From: Flavitalea plasmicola
GTDB taxonomy: Bacteria; Bacteroidota; Bacteroidia; Chitinophagales; Chitinophagaceae
Direction of reading: 5' to 3'
Length of the DNA stretch: 64,000 nt
Assembly (NCBI RefSeq): GCF_030546645.1
Contig: NZ_JAUOTO010000005.1
Location: 806,001 to 870,000, forward strand
This document shows positions 35,182-44,029 of this stretch, in pieces. Made by a program: the position numbers and the translations under genes. Positions within the stretch are counted from its first letter, which is position 1. Every line of letters starts with the position of its first letter. The notes below the pieces were generated by a model. That model had not been told where the DNA came from and did not search any database. It saw only the letters and a list, made by a program, of their open reading frames with translations.

Positions 35182-37593
35182 CTATTCCGACCGCAAGCTC
35201 TTCACGGGATTCGCCGTGGCCGCCCGCATCGCCTGGTGGCTCACCGTCAGCAAAGCGATCAGCAGCGCCGAGGCACCTGCCAGCGCGAAGATCCACCAGG
35301 AGAGGGTTACCCTATAGGCAAAATCATGCAGCCAGGCATTCATGGCATACCAGGCCAGGGGACCGGCGATGAGGAATGCGATGGTCACCAGCTGCAGGAA
35401 ATCCCCGGCAAACAGGGAGATGATCTGTCCCAGCGAAGCGCCCAGCACTTTCCGGATGCCGATCTCCTTGACGCGCTGCTCCGCGGCAAACATCACCAGT
35501 CCCAGCAGGCCGAGACAGGAGATGACGATGGCCAGGAAGGCGAAGAGAATGGACAGCCGTGAAACGATCTGCTCGCTGGCATACATTTTTTTATATTCTT
35601 CATCCACAAACTGGTAGGCAAATGCATAGCCCGGGTTGATCTCCTTGTAGACTTTTTCCAGGCTGGCCAGGGCCACCGGTGTTTGACCGGGATAGGCGCG
35701 GGCCATGATGACGCCGAAGTATTCAAATTCTTTTACGTCCAGTATGACGGGCATGATGGGTTCATGGAGGCTACCGGTGTGATAGTCTTTCAGCACACCG
35801 ATGATATGGCCTTTCTTTTTCCAGGCGGAGACCCATTTGCCGATGGGATCCTTCATGCCCATCCGCCGGACGGCCTCTTCGTTGACCATGAAGGCGTCGG
35901 AAGAGTCGGTGGCATTGAGGCGGGAGAAGGGGCGGCCTTGCACTGTCGTCAGGTGCATCATTTTGACGAAGTCAAATCCCACGCTGGCAGGCTTGAAGCC
36001 CACCTGATCGTGGGGACCCTTGCCTTCCCAGTTGATGGCATCCGCTGTCAGGAAGTCCATGGAGTGGGGCGTTTCCGTGCTGCGGTCGATGACCTGGATG
36101 CCCGGCATGGTCGAGGCGCGCTGCTTGAAGAGCTGGTACTTGTCTATATTCGAAAGGGCGCCTTCGATCCGGATATAAATGAGGTTGTCACGATCATAGC
36201 CCAGGTTGGTATTTTGAACATAGCGGGTCTGCCGCACGATGACGATGGTAGCGATGAGGAAGACGATGCTGAGGACGAACTGGAAGATGGTGAGACCTTT
36301 GCGGAACCAGATAGCGCTTTGTGTAAACCGGAAGATGCCTTTCAACGTGCGGATGGGTTGCAGGGAGGAAAGGTAGAGGGCCGGGTAGGAGCCGGCGATG
36401 AGGCCCGTCGTCAGGGTGATGCCCAGCAAGGTGGTCCAGAAGGTAAGCTGGGAGAGGGGAAGGGTGATGTGTTTACCGGTGAATTGATTAAAGGCGGGCA
36501 GCAGCAGGAACAGTAATAAAAGGGATGTCAGCATGGCCAGCAGGGCGAAGAGCATGGATTCCCCGAAGAACTGACCCAGGAGATGGGCGCGGGTGGAGCC
36601 CACCACTTTGCGCAGGCCTACTTCCTTTGCCCGGCGAACGCTGCGGGCCGTCGCCAGGTTCATAAAATTAATACAGGCGATGAGCAGGATGAAGATGGCC
36701 ACGCTGCTGAATATGCGCACGTATTGGATACGGCCGGCGGACGGCTTGCCATTGACAAAGACGCTGTGAAGATACTGGTCGGCTACTGGCTGCAAACCTA
36801 CACGGATCGTGGTGCCTTTGTCCAGGGGACCCAGCCGGGTCTGTAAATGGCGATTGATATTCAACTCCGCCTTTGCAAGGTCTGCGCCCGGCTTCAGCTG
36901 TACATAGGTGTGAAATTCGTTGGAAGGAAATTCTATGTGCAGCTGTCTTTGCGCATCCCAGTTGATGAGATAATCGAATTTCATCTGGCTGTTGGAAGGC
37001 AGGTCTTCGAAGACGGCGGCGATGTTGAAATTTATTTTGTTCTCGAATCTGACCATCCTCCCCATGGCTTCGTGGGGACTGCCAAAGAAGAGACCGGCCA
37101 TTTTGCGGGAGATGGCGATGCTATAGATGTCTTTCAGCGCGGAAGAGGGACTGCCTTCAATCAGGGGGAAGCTGAACATGTGGAAGAAATCGGCTCCTGC
37201 GCGGGAGCCTTCCAGCTTCATGATCTTGTCACCCACCTGGAAGGTTTCGGCATGGCCCCAGGGCAGGATATAGCCCGCATTGTAAAAGGCGGCGTATTGA
37301 ACTTCCGGGACATTGCCTTTCACATCGTCCAGCAGGAGATGGGTCACGCTGTCATAACGGAGAGGCGTAGTATAAGTGCCGTAGACATTGCCGCTGGCGG
37401 TAGCTGTCTGATAAACGGCGAACAGCTCTTTCCCGTTGCGATGGAAATTGTCCACGCTCTTTTCATCCTGCACCCAGAGGAGGATGAAGAGACAGCAGGT
37501 GAGGCCCATGGCGATGCCGAGGACATTGATGGCGGCGTATCCTTTATGACGGATGATATTGCGCCAGGCGATCGTCAGATAGCTTTTAAGCAT
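35182..37593 (-). CDS. MacB/FtsX-type ABC transporter permease
   Basis: 803-aa inner-membrane permease with two FtsX units. An N-terminal helix lies in INVLGIAMGLTCCLFILLWV. A MacB-like periplasmic core has FHMFSFPLIEGSPSSALKDI. The first FtsX unit has RRAKEVGLRKVVGSTRAHLL, and the second has RVKEIGIRKVLGASLGQIIS. Its N-terminal Met is 17 bp from the stop of the related gene at 37611, so the two are a tandem operon. No ABC ATPase gene is seen in the window next to them. Probable efflux or envelope-stress role; substrate unknown. Confidence 0.9.
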   Translation of the reverse strand: MLKSYLTIAWRNIIRHKGYAAINVLGIAMGLTCCLFILLWVQDEKSVDNFHRNGKELFAVYQTATASGNVYGTYTTPLRYDSVTHLLLDDVKGNVPEVQYAAFYNAGYILPWGHAETFQVGDKIMKLEGSRAGADFFHMFSFPLIEGSPSSALKDIYSIAISRKMAGLFFGSPHEAMGRMVRFENKINFNIAAVFEDLPSNSQMKFDYLINWDAQRQLHIEFPSNEFHTYVQLKPGADLAKAELNINRHLQTRLGPLDKGTTIRVGLQPVADQYLHSVFVNGKPSAGRIQYVRIFSSVAIFILLIACINFMNLATARSVRRAKEVGLRKVVGSTRAHLLGQFFGESMLFALLAMLTSLLLLFLLLPAFNQFTGKHITLPLSQLTFWTTLLGITLTTGLIAGSYPALYLSSLQPIRTLKGIFRFTQSAIWFRKGLTIFQFVLSIVFLIATIVIVRQTRYVQNTNLGYDRDNLIYIRIEGALSNIDKYQLFKQRASTMPGIQVIDRSTETPHSMDFLTADAINWEGKGPHDQVGFKPASVGFDFVKMMHLTTVQGRPFSRLNATDSSDAFMVNEEAVRRMGMKDPIGKWVSAWKKKGHIIGVLKDYHTGSLHEPIMPVILDVKEFEYFGVIMARAYPGQTPVALASLEKVYKEINPGYAFAYQFVDEEYKKMYASEQIVSRLSILFAFLAIVISCLGLLGLVMFAAEQRVKEIGIRKVLGASLGQIISLFAGDFLQLVTIAFLIAGPLAWYAMNAWLHDFAYRVTLSWWIFALAGASALLIALLTVSHQAMRAATANPVKSLRSE

Positions 37594-37610
37594 AGGAAGT
37601 TTATTAAGAT

Positions 37611-39971
37611 CTATTCAGTTCTTAAGCTTTTCGAGGGGTTCATCGTCGCGGCGCGCAGGGACTGGAAGCTCACGGTCAGCAGGGTGACCAGGAGGATACC
37701 GATGCCGGAGGCAGCGAAGATCCACCAGGAGATCTTCGTGTGGTATACATAGCCTTCCAGCCATTTGTTCATGGCGTACCAGGCCACGGGCATCGCGATG
37801 CAGAAGGAAAGGACCACCAGTTTTAAGAAGTCCTTCGAAAGCAGGCCCCAGAGCCGGAAGACGCCGGCCCCCAGGACCTTTCGTACCCCGATCTCCTTGG
37901 TGCGTTGTTCCGCCACAAAAGAGGCCAGGCCGAACAGCCCGATGCAGGAGATGAAGATGGCCAGGGAGGTAAAGACGGATGCCAGGTTGCCGATGCGTCG
38001 CTCGCTCTCGAACTTGGCAGCGTATTCGTCATCGCTGAAATTATAGACGAAGGGATTGCCCGGGTTATATTTCTTGAAAACGGATTCCATGCCGGCGAGG
38101 GCCTGGCTGGTGGAAAGACCCGGCGCCAGGCGGGCTATGAGAATGTCCCGATACATATCGCCCAGGAAGATGGCAGGCTCCACCTTCTCGAACGGAGAGT
38201 TGGTGACCATATCGTTGACGACACCGATGACCGTATAGTTCTTCCCCCAGAATTTCACTCTTTCGCCGATGGGGTTGGGGATGCCCATGACCTTGGCGGC
38301 CGTATCGTTGAGGATCAGAGCGTTGGAATCCGTAGGGAAATCGCGGCTAAAGTCGCGGCCTTGCAGGACATGCCAGCCGATGGTCTTACCGAAATCCCGG
38401 GTCACGTTGACATTGCGGAAGAAGATGGCGTCCTGGTCAGGTGTTTTACCCCGCCAGTAGAGGCTGTTGTTATTGTTGAAATTCGTAGGCTTCATGGAGC
38501 TGGCCGCGACATTTACAACTACTCCTTTCTGTAAGAGATCCTCGCGGATGGCGTCATAGTGATCGTAGAGACTGGGAGTATTCATATACACCGTCACCAG
38601 TCCTTCCCGGGTATATCCTACGGGTCGATCTTGTGCAAAACTGATCTGCCGGAAGACGATGATGGTTCCGATGATGAGGGTGAGGGATACGGAGAACTGG
38701 AGCACCACCAGGACTTTGCGCGGCAGGGAGGCATAGCGACCGGCACGGAAGGTCCCTTTAAGCACCTGCACGGGGTCAAAGCGGGAAAGGTAGAAGGCAG
38801 GGTAGCTGCCGGCAATGATGCCGGTGAAAAGGATAAAGGCGGCGGCCGCCAGCCAGAAGGGCAGGCTGTTCCAGGGAAAGGTCATTTCTTTTGCGGCCAC
38901 AACATTAAAGAAAGGCAGGGAAAGGCTGGCCAGGAGGATGGAGAGGAGGAAGGCCAGAAAGGTGATGAGGATCGATTCGCTGAGGAACTGGGCGATGAGC
39001 TGTCTTTTCAGCGAGCCCATTGTTTTGCGGATCCCTACTTCTTTCGCTCTTTTTTCGCTGCGGGCCGTGGAGAGGTTCATGAAGTTGATGCAGGCCAGCA
39101 GCAGCACGAAGGAGCCGATGATGCCGAAGAGCCAGACGAACTGGATGCGGCCGCCATCGGGTCGGCCCTGCCTGTTGAACTCATTGTAAAGATGCGCTTT
39201 GTCCAGTGGATAGAGCATGGCTTCTTCTTTCCATTCCTTGACATGAGAAGTGGGTAAACTTTTGATCCGGGCGGTAGCCTGCCCGGCCGTGACGCCATCG
39301 GCCAGCTCGACATAGAGGCTGCCGTTGTGGTCGGCCCAGTTGGTATTGGTGACGCGGTAGTTATTTTCCTTATTATACCAGGGCATTACCAGCTTGACGC
39401 CGGCAAAGGAGGTATTATGCGGCAGGTCCTGATAGACACCGCCTACCCTGAACTGGAGCCTGTTGTTGATCTGAATGTTCTTGTTGATAGGATCGTCATT
39501 GCCAAACAGTGCCGTGGCCAGGGACTGGGAGATCAGCGCTGTAGAAGGGTCGTCAGCCGCGGCGATGGAGCCTTTCACCATTTGAAAGGTGAACATTTCA
39601 GGCAGCTCTTTCTGGGCCCAGATGCCTTGGATGTTCAATTTCTTGTCACCGTAGCCGACGAGCCGATCGCCTGACCAGCACATGAGCGCTGTCCTTGTGA
39701 AGAGGTCTTTATAGGTGTTCAATGCATATCCCAGGGGCATGGTGACTGTTTCTCCGACGTAGGTCTCTCCCCGGGCCGATTGGACAGCCATGCCCTGGGC
39801 GATGCGGCTGTGGCGGGTGTGGTAGTGGTCGAAAGACAGCTCATCTGCGATCCAGAGACCGATGACGAGGGCGATGGCCAGGCCTGTGGCGAGGCCTGCG
39901 ATATTGATGATGGAGGAGGTCCTGTTCTTCAGGAGATTGCGCCAGGCGATGCGGAAATAGTTTTTGAGCAT
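37611..39971 (-). CDS. MacB/FtsX-type ABC transporter permease (upstream copy)
   Basis: 786 aa, first gene of a tandem pair with 35182. It has the same double-FtsX layout: IINIAGLATGLAIALVIGLW as the first helix, RAKEVGIRKTMGSLKRQLIA in the first unit and RTKEIGVRKVLGAGVFRLWG in the second. Sequence is clearly related to the permeases at 18582 and 35182 but diverged. Two adjacent paralogues may form a heterodimer. It reads away from a long AT-rich intergenic region (39972-40641). Confidence 0.9.
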   Translation of the reverse strand: MLKNYFRIAWRNLLKNRTSSIINIAGLATGLAIALVIGLWIADELSFDHYHTRHSRIAQGMAVQSARGETYVGETVTMPLGYALNTYKDLFTRTALMCWSGDRLVGYGDKKLNIQGIWAQKELPEMFTFQMVKGSIAAADDPSTALISQSLATALFGNDDPINKNIQINNRLQFRVGGVYQDLPHNTSFAGVKLVMPWYNKENNYRVTNTNWADHNGSLYVELADGVTAGQATARIKSLPTSHVKEWKEEAMLYPLDKAHLYNEFNRQGRPDGGRIQFVWLFGIIGSFVLLLACINFMNLSTARSEKRAKEVGIRKTMGSLKRQLIAQFLSESILITFLAFLLSILLASLSLPFFNVVAAKEMTFPWNSLPFWLAAAAFILFTGIIAGSYPAFYLSRFDPVQVLKGTFRAGRYASLPRKVLVVLQFSVSLTLIIGTIIVFRQISFAQDRPVGYTREGLVTVYMNTPSLYDHYDAIREDLLQKGVVVNVAASSMKPTNFNNNNSLYWRGKTPDQDAIFFRNVNVTRDFGKTIGWHVLQGRDFSRDFPTDSNALILNDTAAKVMGIPNPIGERVKFWGKNYTVIGVVNDMVTNSPFEKVEPAIFLGDMYRDILIARLAPGLSTSQALAGMESVFKKYNPGNPFVYNFSDDEYAAKFESERRIGNLASVFTSLAIFISCIGLFGLASFVAEQRTKEIGVRKVLGAGVFRLWGLLSKDFLKLVVLSFCIAMPVAWYAMNKWLEGYVYHTKISWWIFAASGIGILLVTLLTVSFQSLRAATMNPSKSLRTE

Positions 39972-40347
39972 GGTGATGGCTGGTTATGGAATCTCCGCGG
40001 CGAAAAAGATGCCGGAATGGTAAGCGATTGATAATTATTTGGTTAGGGGTGAGGTTGCGCTGAGCACTGTACGTTTTCGATACTATTGGCGTCCGTCTGT
40101 GTGAAGGTGGGCGGTTTTTGGGGGGTTAAAAAGGGCATAAAATAAAGAAGCATCAAGCCTTTTTCGGTATTTCAACTTTCGTTGTTGTACTTACTGACCC
40201 GATGCTCCTGTGAGTTGTTTCCATCTTTTTATAGATTTCCACTTCTCAAATTGATCTGCTTCTTTCGGTTGATTGATTTCTGCTTCTCAATTTCTATATC
40301 TAAGATACATCACTGAAGATACCTTTTCCAAATTTTTCTTGTCTTCG

Positions 40348-40379
40348 TTATACACCCGTTATGCACTTAGTTATGCACA
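40348..40379 (+). repeat. Three phased DnaA-box-like repeats
   Basis: TTATACACC (40348-40356), TTATGCACT (40359-40367) and TTATGCACA (40371-40379) are direct repeats with starts 11 and 12 bp apart. The third matches the general DnaA box TTATNCACA; the others differ at one base each. They adjoin an AT-rich stretch. Confidence 0.55.
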
Positions 40380-40439
40380 TAATCCTTTGCTGGCAAGGGT
40401 TTTCAGTGATTTATTGAAATGTTCGAATGAGAGAATGCT

Positions 40440-40598
40440 TTAGGGAGCAACGCCCAAAAGACCGGCGCTGACCGGGAGGTCGCGGCGCTCGTCCAGGGTG
40501 GAAGGGTTGACAGGGTAGGCAAGGTCTTTGCGTTGCAGGTAGGCGGGGTCGTTAGCTGCTTCGGAAAGCGTATTCACCCATTGGAGTAGTCGCTTTCC
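40440..40598 (-). pseudogene. C-terminal remnant of an unidentified protein gene
   Basis: The minus strand reads 52 codons and TAA with coding-like codon use and a GC content above its AT-rich surroundings. The peptide includes LLQWVNTLSEAANDPAYLQR and ends in DERRDLPVSAGLLGVAP. No convincing start exists upstream, because the frame would run into the antisense of the DUF4142 gene. It looks like the tail of a deleted gene, with the rest lost. I do not recognise the family. Confidence 0.5.
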
Positions 40599-40641
40599 TT
40601 TTGCTGGTATATGTTTTGAATAAGCTATTGTAAAACATGCT

Positions 40642-41274
40642 ATGAAAAGACTATATCAATTCGGGGCCGGGCTGGGTATCCTGGTAGCTTTGGCCTGCAA
40701 CTCCTCACCCGACAGCGTGAAGGAGGCCCGGAAGGCGAACGATTCCATTACGGATACCCTGTCGAAGAAGCAATCTGTCACGGACTCCTCTATGGCCGTG
40801 CCTTCCAAACAGGACGCCGACTTTATGGTGAAGGCGGCCAGTGGAGGGATGCTGGAAGTCGAGCTGGGGAAACTGGCGCAGTCCAATGGCGGTAGACAAG
40901 GCGTGAAGGATTTCGGCGCGATGATGGTGCAGGATCATGGGAAAGGTGGGGAGACATTGAAGTCGCTGGCTGCCGGCAAGCGGATCGTTCTGCCGGATTC
41001 CGTTTCCAACGATCAGAAGAAGGAACGGGAAGACCTGATGAAAAAGCAGGGGAGCGAATTCGACCGGAGCTATATCACGTTGATGGTGAAAGATCATAAG
41101 GAGGATATCGACGAGTTTGAAAAGGCGGCTAAAAATGCAAACGATCCGGACATCAGGGCTTTTGCACAAAATGCGCTGCCGATGCTGCATCATCACCTGG
41201 ATTCCGCACAGCGCCTGGATAAGAAGATCGGCAGAAAGCTTTCAGGACCGAAGACTGCGCCGCCATATCAGTGA
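40642..41274 (+). CDS. DUF4142-family lipoprotein
   Basis: 210 aa, with lipoprotein signal (lipobox VALAC, Cys19) followed by a Ser/Asp/Lys-rich linker to about residue 55. The DUF4142 core is helical and ferritin-like in fold (DADFMVKAASGGMLEVELGK, FGAMMVQDHGKGGETLKSLA, SYITLMVKDHKEDIDEFEKA, HHHLDSAQRL). Paired Glu and His residues in the helices are family features; the function is unknown. The start at 40642 gives a normal signal peptide. A clear terminator follows at 41295. Confidence 0.9.
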   Translation: MKRLYQFGAGLGILVALACNSSPDSVKEARKANDSITDTLSKKQSVTDSSMAVPSKQDADFMVKAASGGMLEVELGKLAQSNGGRQGVKDFGAMMVQDHGKGGETLKSLAAGKRIVLPDSVSNDQKKEREDLMKKQGSEFDRSYITLMVKDHKEDIDEFEKAAKNANDPDIRAFAQNALPMLHHHLDSAQRLDKKIGRKLSGPKTAPPYQ

Positions 41275-41294
41275 TGGATCAGCGAAAATATGAG

Positions 41295-41320
41295 GGGTCT
41301 TCCGGCTGGAAGACCCTTTT
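41295..41320 (+). terminator. Intrinsic terminator of the DUF4142 gene
   Basis: GGGTCTTCC (41295-41303) pairs with GGAAGACCC (41308-41316) around a 4-nt loop, then TTTT. It lies 20 nt after the stop and just before the convergent small gene, which it may also serve. Confidence 0.75.
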
Positions 41321-41339
41321 ACATTGGTGTAGTGTTGGT

Positions 41340-41576
41340 TTATTGCCCGTGATAATCCCCCAGCTCATTGGGATAGTACGTGCCATTTTCAAGAGTGTAC
41401 GAGCACGTATCATACGACGTCGTGCAATAGTAACCGGGTGAGACAGGTGCGAATCCTCCGCCAGAGCGATGATACAGCGATTGCTTGTGTAGAGGCTTTT
41501 TGGGGCTGGTTGCAAATGCGGCGATGGTGGCAACGATGACGGCTGTCGACAAAGTGAAGGCCTTTACTTTTTTCAT
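41340..41576 (-). CDS. Small secreted protein (DUF6520-like)
   Basis: 78 aa with a signal peptide (MKKVKAFTLSTAVIVATIAA, cleavage near residue 22-24). The mature part is short, with two cysteines that could form a disulfide (YYCTTSYDTCSY) and aromatic residues. Small exported proteins of this kind, sometimes called DUF6520, are frequent in Bacteroidota; my assignment to that family is tentative. Function unknown. Confidence 0.6.
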   Translation of the reverse strand: MKKVKAFTLSTAVIVATIAAFATSPKKPLHKQSLYHRSGGGFAPVSPGYYCTTSYDTCSYTLENGTYYPNELGDYHGQ

Positions 41577-41685
41577 GATAACAAGATTTGGTTTGAAATA
41601 AAAAGTTACGAAGACCGGCGGGAATGGCCTCGGTATAAGCGTTTACCCTAGGGTGAGGGCCTGGGAGGAGGTAAGTAATAATTAA

Positions 41686-41994
41686 TTACGGAGCAGGAAA
41701 AGCGGTGGTGGGGGACGGATTTTTCTTCTGGGTTGGTTTGGATGCTGTCCTGCTGAAGAGCCCGGGAAGAAGGAAGGCTGCCTTGACCATGGTCTTCATC
41801 ATGAACCAGGTGGCTTTGGCGGTGAATTTCAGTACCTTTTTCATGGGAGGGATCAGATGGTCATATTGGTGGAGGTCGGTCTTTTGCGTTTTTTGTTCGT
41901 GGTCCAGCTGGTGGGGATCGAAATAACCCTGTCCGCTGTTGTGGTGGATATACCTGGATCTGGAGTCGTTGGACGTTGCTGTCTGTGGGATCAT
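41686..41994 (-). CDS. Small protein with hydrophobic segment, unknown
   Basis: 102 aa. The N-terminal half is polar and His/Gln-rich. The second half has an amphipathic or membrane-active stretch (KVLKFTAKATWFMMKTMVKA, then AFLLPGLFS) and a Pro/Lys/Thr tail. No family recognised. A shorter product starting at the Met before KKVLKF is possible. Support is the open frame with plausible codon use. Confidence 0.45.
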   Translation of the reverse strand: MIPQTATSNDSRSRYIHHNSGQGYFDPHQLDHEQKTQKTDLHQYDHLIPPMKKVLKFTAKATWFMMKTMVKAAFLLPGLFSRTASKPTQKKNPSPTTAFPAP

Positions 41995-42210
41995 AATGGT
42001 AGTGCTTTGGTTAGGTGAATGTGAAAATAATGCCAGGGTGAAAGGATTGATTTTTAATCACTTGAAAAGCGGAAGGCCCCGGGTAAGTGGAAGGAATTAC
42101 CCAGGTGGGGAACGAGGTGGTATAGGCGTGGAGAGCGTTAGGCCGTCAGAACAGGCCGTTGGTGTGTTGAGACTGGGGGAATCTCTTGAAAATCTTAACT
42201 TGCGACCCTT

Positions 42211-43407
42211 ATGAATAAAGCCTATGTCATCGATGCCATCCGGACGCCTGTAGGGAAGTACGGGGGCGGTCTCAGCTCTATCCGGCCGGACGACCTGCTG
42301 GCCCATGTAGTTCGTCAATTGCTGGTGCGTAATCCGGGGATCGACCCTGCCGCGATCGAAGACCTCATCGCCGGGGACGCCAACCAGGCGGGGGAGGACA
42401 ATCGCAATGTGGCCCGTATGGCGGCCCTGCTGGCGGGCCTTCCCGTGACGGTCGCCGGGAATACCGTGAACCGGCTGTGCGCTTCGGGACTGCAGGCCAT
42501 CATGGATGCTGCCCGGGCGATCATGTGTGACGAAGGGGAGCTGTATATCGCCGGGGGGGTGGAAAGTATGACCCGGGCGCCGTTTGTGATGGGTAAATCG
42601 ACCCATGCTTTCAATCGCAATGCAGAGATCTTCGACTCGACCATCGGATGGCGATTTGTGAATAAGAAGCTGACCGATCAATATTACCCTTACTCGATGG
42701 GCGAGACGGCGGAGAATATCGCCAGGCAGTGGAAGATCGGAAGGGAGGAGCAGGATGCTTTCGGGCTGGCGTCCCAGGAGAAATATTTTACGGCCCTGGC
42801 GGCCGGCTTGTGGAAGGAGGAGATTGCCCCGGTGGAGGTTTTGGGCGGCAAGGAAGAGAAGATCTTTTTTGAAAGGGACGAACAGCCAAGGATTACGTCG
42901 ATGGAGAAGATGGCAGCCCTCCGGCCCGCTTTTGCGAAGGATGGGTCGGTGACGGCTGGTAATTCCTCGGGCATCAATGACGGGGCGGCGGCCATGCTGC
43001 TGGCCAGCGAGGCAGCTGTTCGCAAATACCATTTAAAACCCATTGCCCGGATCGTCAGCATGGCGGTGGCGGGTGTGGACCCCTCCATCATGGGGATCGG
43101 TCCTGTGCCGGCTACGCAGAAAGCGTTGCAGCGTGCGGGGCTTTCCGTAAAGGACCTGGACCTGATAGAGCTGAATGAAGCTTTTGCCGTACAGGCCCTG
43201 GCTTGCATCCGCGACCTGGGGCTGGATACGTCCAGGATCAATGTCAATGGGGGCAGTATTGCCATTGGTCACCCGCTGGGTTGCAGCGGTGTACGCATTT
43301 CCACCACCTTGCTGCACGAAATGCGGCGGCGGGATGTCCGCTATGCGCTGGCCACCATGTGCGTAGGCGTGGGCCAGGGGGCGGCGGTGGTGTATGAGAA
43401 AATATAG
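42211..43407 (+). CDS. pcaF: 3-oxoadipyl-CoA thiolase
   Basis: Thiolase that splits 3-oxoadipyl-CoA into succinyl-CoA and acetyl-CoA in aromatic-acid degradation (beta-ketoadipate or phenylacetate route). It has 398 aa. The active-site Cys90 is in VNRLCASGLQA, His353 in GGSIAIGHPLGCSG, and the base Cys384 in ATMCVGVGQG. The segments AGEDNRNVARMAALLAGLP, RAPFVMGK and TIGWRFVN agree well with what I recall of E. coli PaaJ. No other aromatic-degradation gene is next to it, so a general acetyl-CoA acyltransferase role remains possible. It starts after a 216-bp gap and precedes the paralogous membrane-protein pair. Confidence 0.85.
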   Translation: MNKAYVIDAIRTPVGKYGGGLSSIRPDDLLAHVVRQLLVRNPGIDPAAIEDLIAGDANQAGEDNRNVARMAALLAGLPVTVAGNTVNRLCASGLQAIMDAARAIMCDEGELYIAGGVESMTRAPFVMGKSTHAFNRNAEIFDSTIGWRFVNKKLTDQYYPYSMGETAENIARQWKIGREEQDAFGLASQEKYFTALAAGLWKEEIAPVEVLGGKEEKIFFERDEQPRITSMEKMAALRPAFAKDGSVTAGNSSGINDGAAAMLLASEAAVRKYHLKPIARIVSMAVAGVDPSIMGIGPVPATQKALQRAGLSVKDLDLIELNEAFAVQALACIRDLGLDTSRINVNGGSIAIGHPLGCSGVRISTTLLHEMRRRDVRYALATMCVGVGQGAAVVYEKI

Positions 43408-43446
43408 GCCCGGGTTTAGGCGTTATAGATGGGCATAAAGCTGTCT

Positions 43447-44022
43447 ATGGAATTCCGAGCCCCGACTGTATACTATAAAAAGAACCCAAAGGCCAGGATC
43501 TCCGGCGTGGGGGCGGTCCTGCTGGTAGCGGCTGTTTTCCTCACATTGATGGACGGCTACGAGAAATTTGCGCTCTGGACCTTTGGAGCCTCCATTCTTA
43601 TCTTCTTCATCGGCGTTGTTGTAACAAAAGGCGATCTGACGAATGTCGGGGTTGCCAATGCCATTCAGCTGGCGGTGAGCACTGAAGGCATTCGGATAGG
43701 GAATGCCTATTACCCAATGGGTCAGATCAACAATATTGAGTTTGATATTGAAGGATATGCCGGCATGCATGCTCCGAGCATTGCAATAGTCGGCGCGGAG
43801 TCGGATGGAATGGGTAATCATTTGCGGTTTGAGCATACAGGCCAGCCCGTCGAGTGCAGGTTTTATCTCGGTGGACTGCAGCATGCGCAGCAACTGGGAA
43901 TGTTATTCCGGACCTTTTACGAACAGCATGTTCCCTTTGTCGAAAGGAGGGGCCTTTACCGGACCTTTCTGCTGGAGCGGATGTCGGAAAAGGAATTGAA
44001 GGAAAACCTTTTAAAATTTTAG
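43447..44022 (+). CDS. Two-helix membrane protein, first of a tandem paralogous pair
   Basis: 191 aa from ATG 43447, chosen because the second copy begins the same way (MEFR). It has two transmembrane helices near residues 20-60 (ARISGVGAVLLVAAVFLTLM, then LWTFGASILIFFIGVVV). A soluble C-terminal domain follows (about 80-191), with motifs shared with its neighbour (IRIGNAYYPMGQINNIEFDI, EGYAGM, HVPFVERRG). The layout resembles small bacterial PH-like membrane proteins, but I cannot assign a family. The second copy begins 7 nt after its stop. Confidence 0.8.
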   Translation: MEFRAPTVYYKKNPKARISGVGAVLLVAAVFLTLMDGYEKFALWTFGASILIFFIGVVVTKGDLTNVGVANAIQLAVSTEGIRIGNAYYPMGQINNIEFDIEGYAGMHAPSIAIVGAESDGMGNHLRFEHTGQPVECRFYLGGLQHAQQLGMLFRTFYEQHVPFVERRGLYRTFLLERMSEKELKENLLKF

Positions 44023-44029
44023 GATAACT

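Larger units (their letters stand above)
39972..40641. other. 670-bp intergenic region, mostly AT-rich
   Basis: Lies between the permease start and the DUF4142 gene. It holds an AT-rich part (about 40140-40440) ending in three DnaA-box-like repeats (40348-40379) and a GC-richer gene remnant (40440-40598). Nothing gene-like was seen in 39972-40340. Confidence 0.6.

Noticed and set aside
40200-40310. Short repeated CTTCTCAA-type motifs in the AT-rich gap
   Set aside because: Too short and irregular to separate from composition bias.
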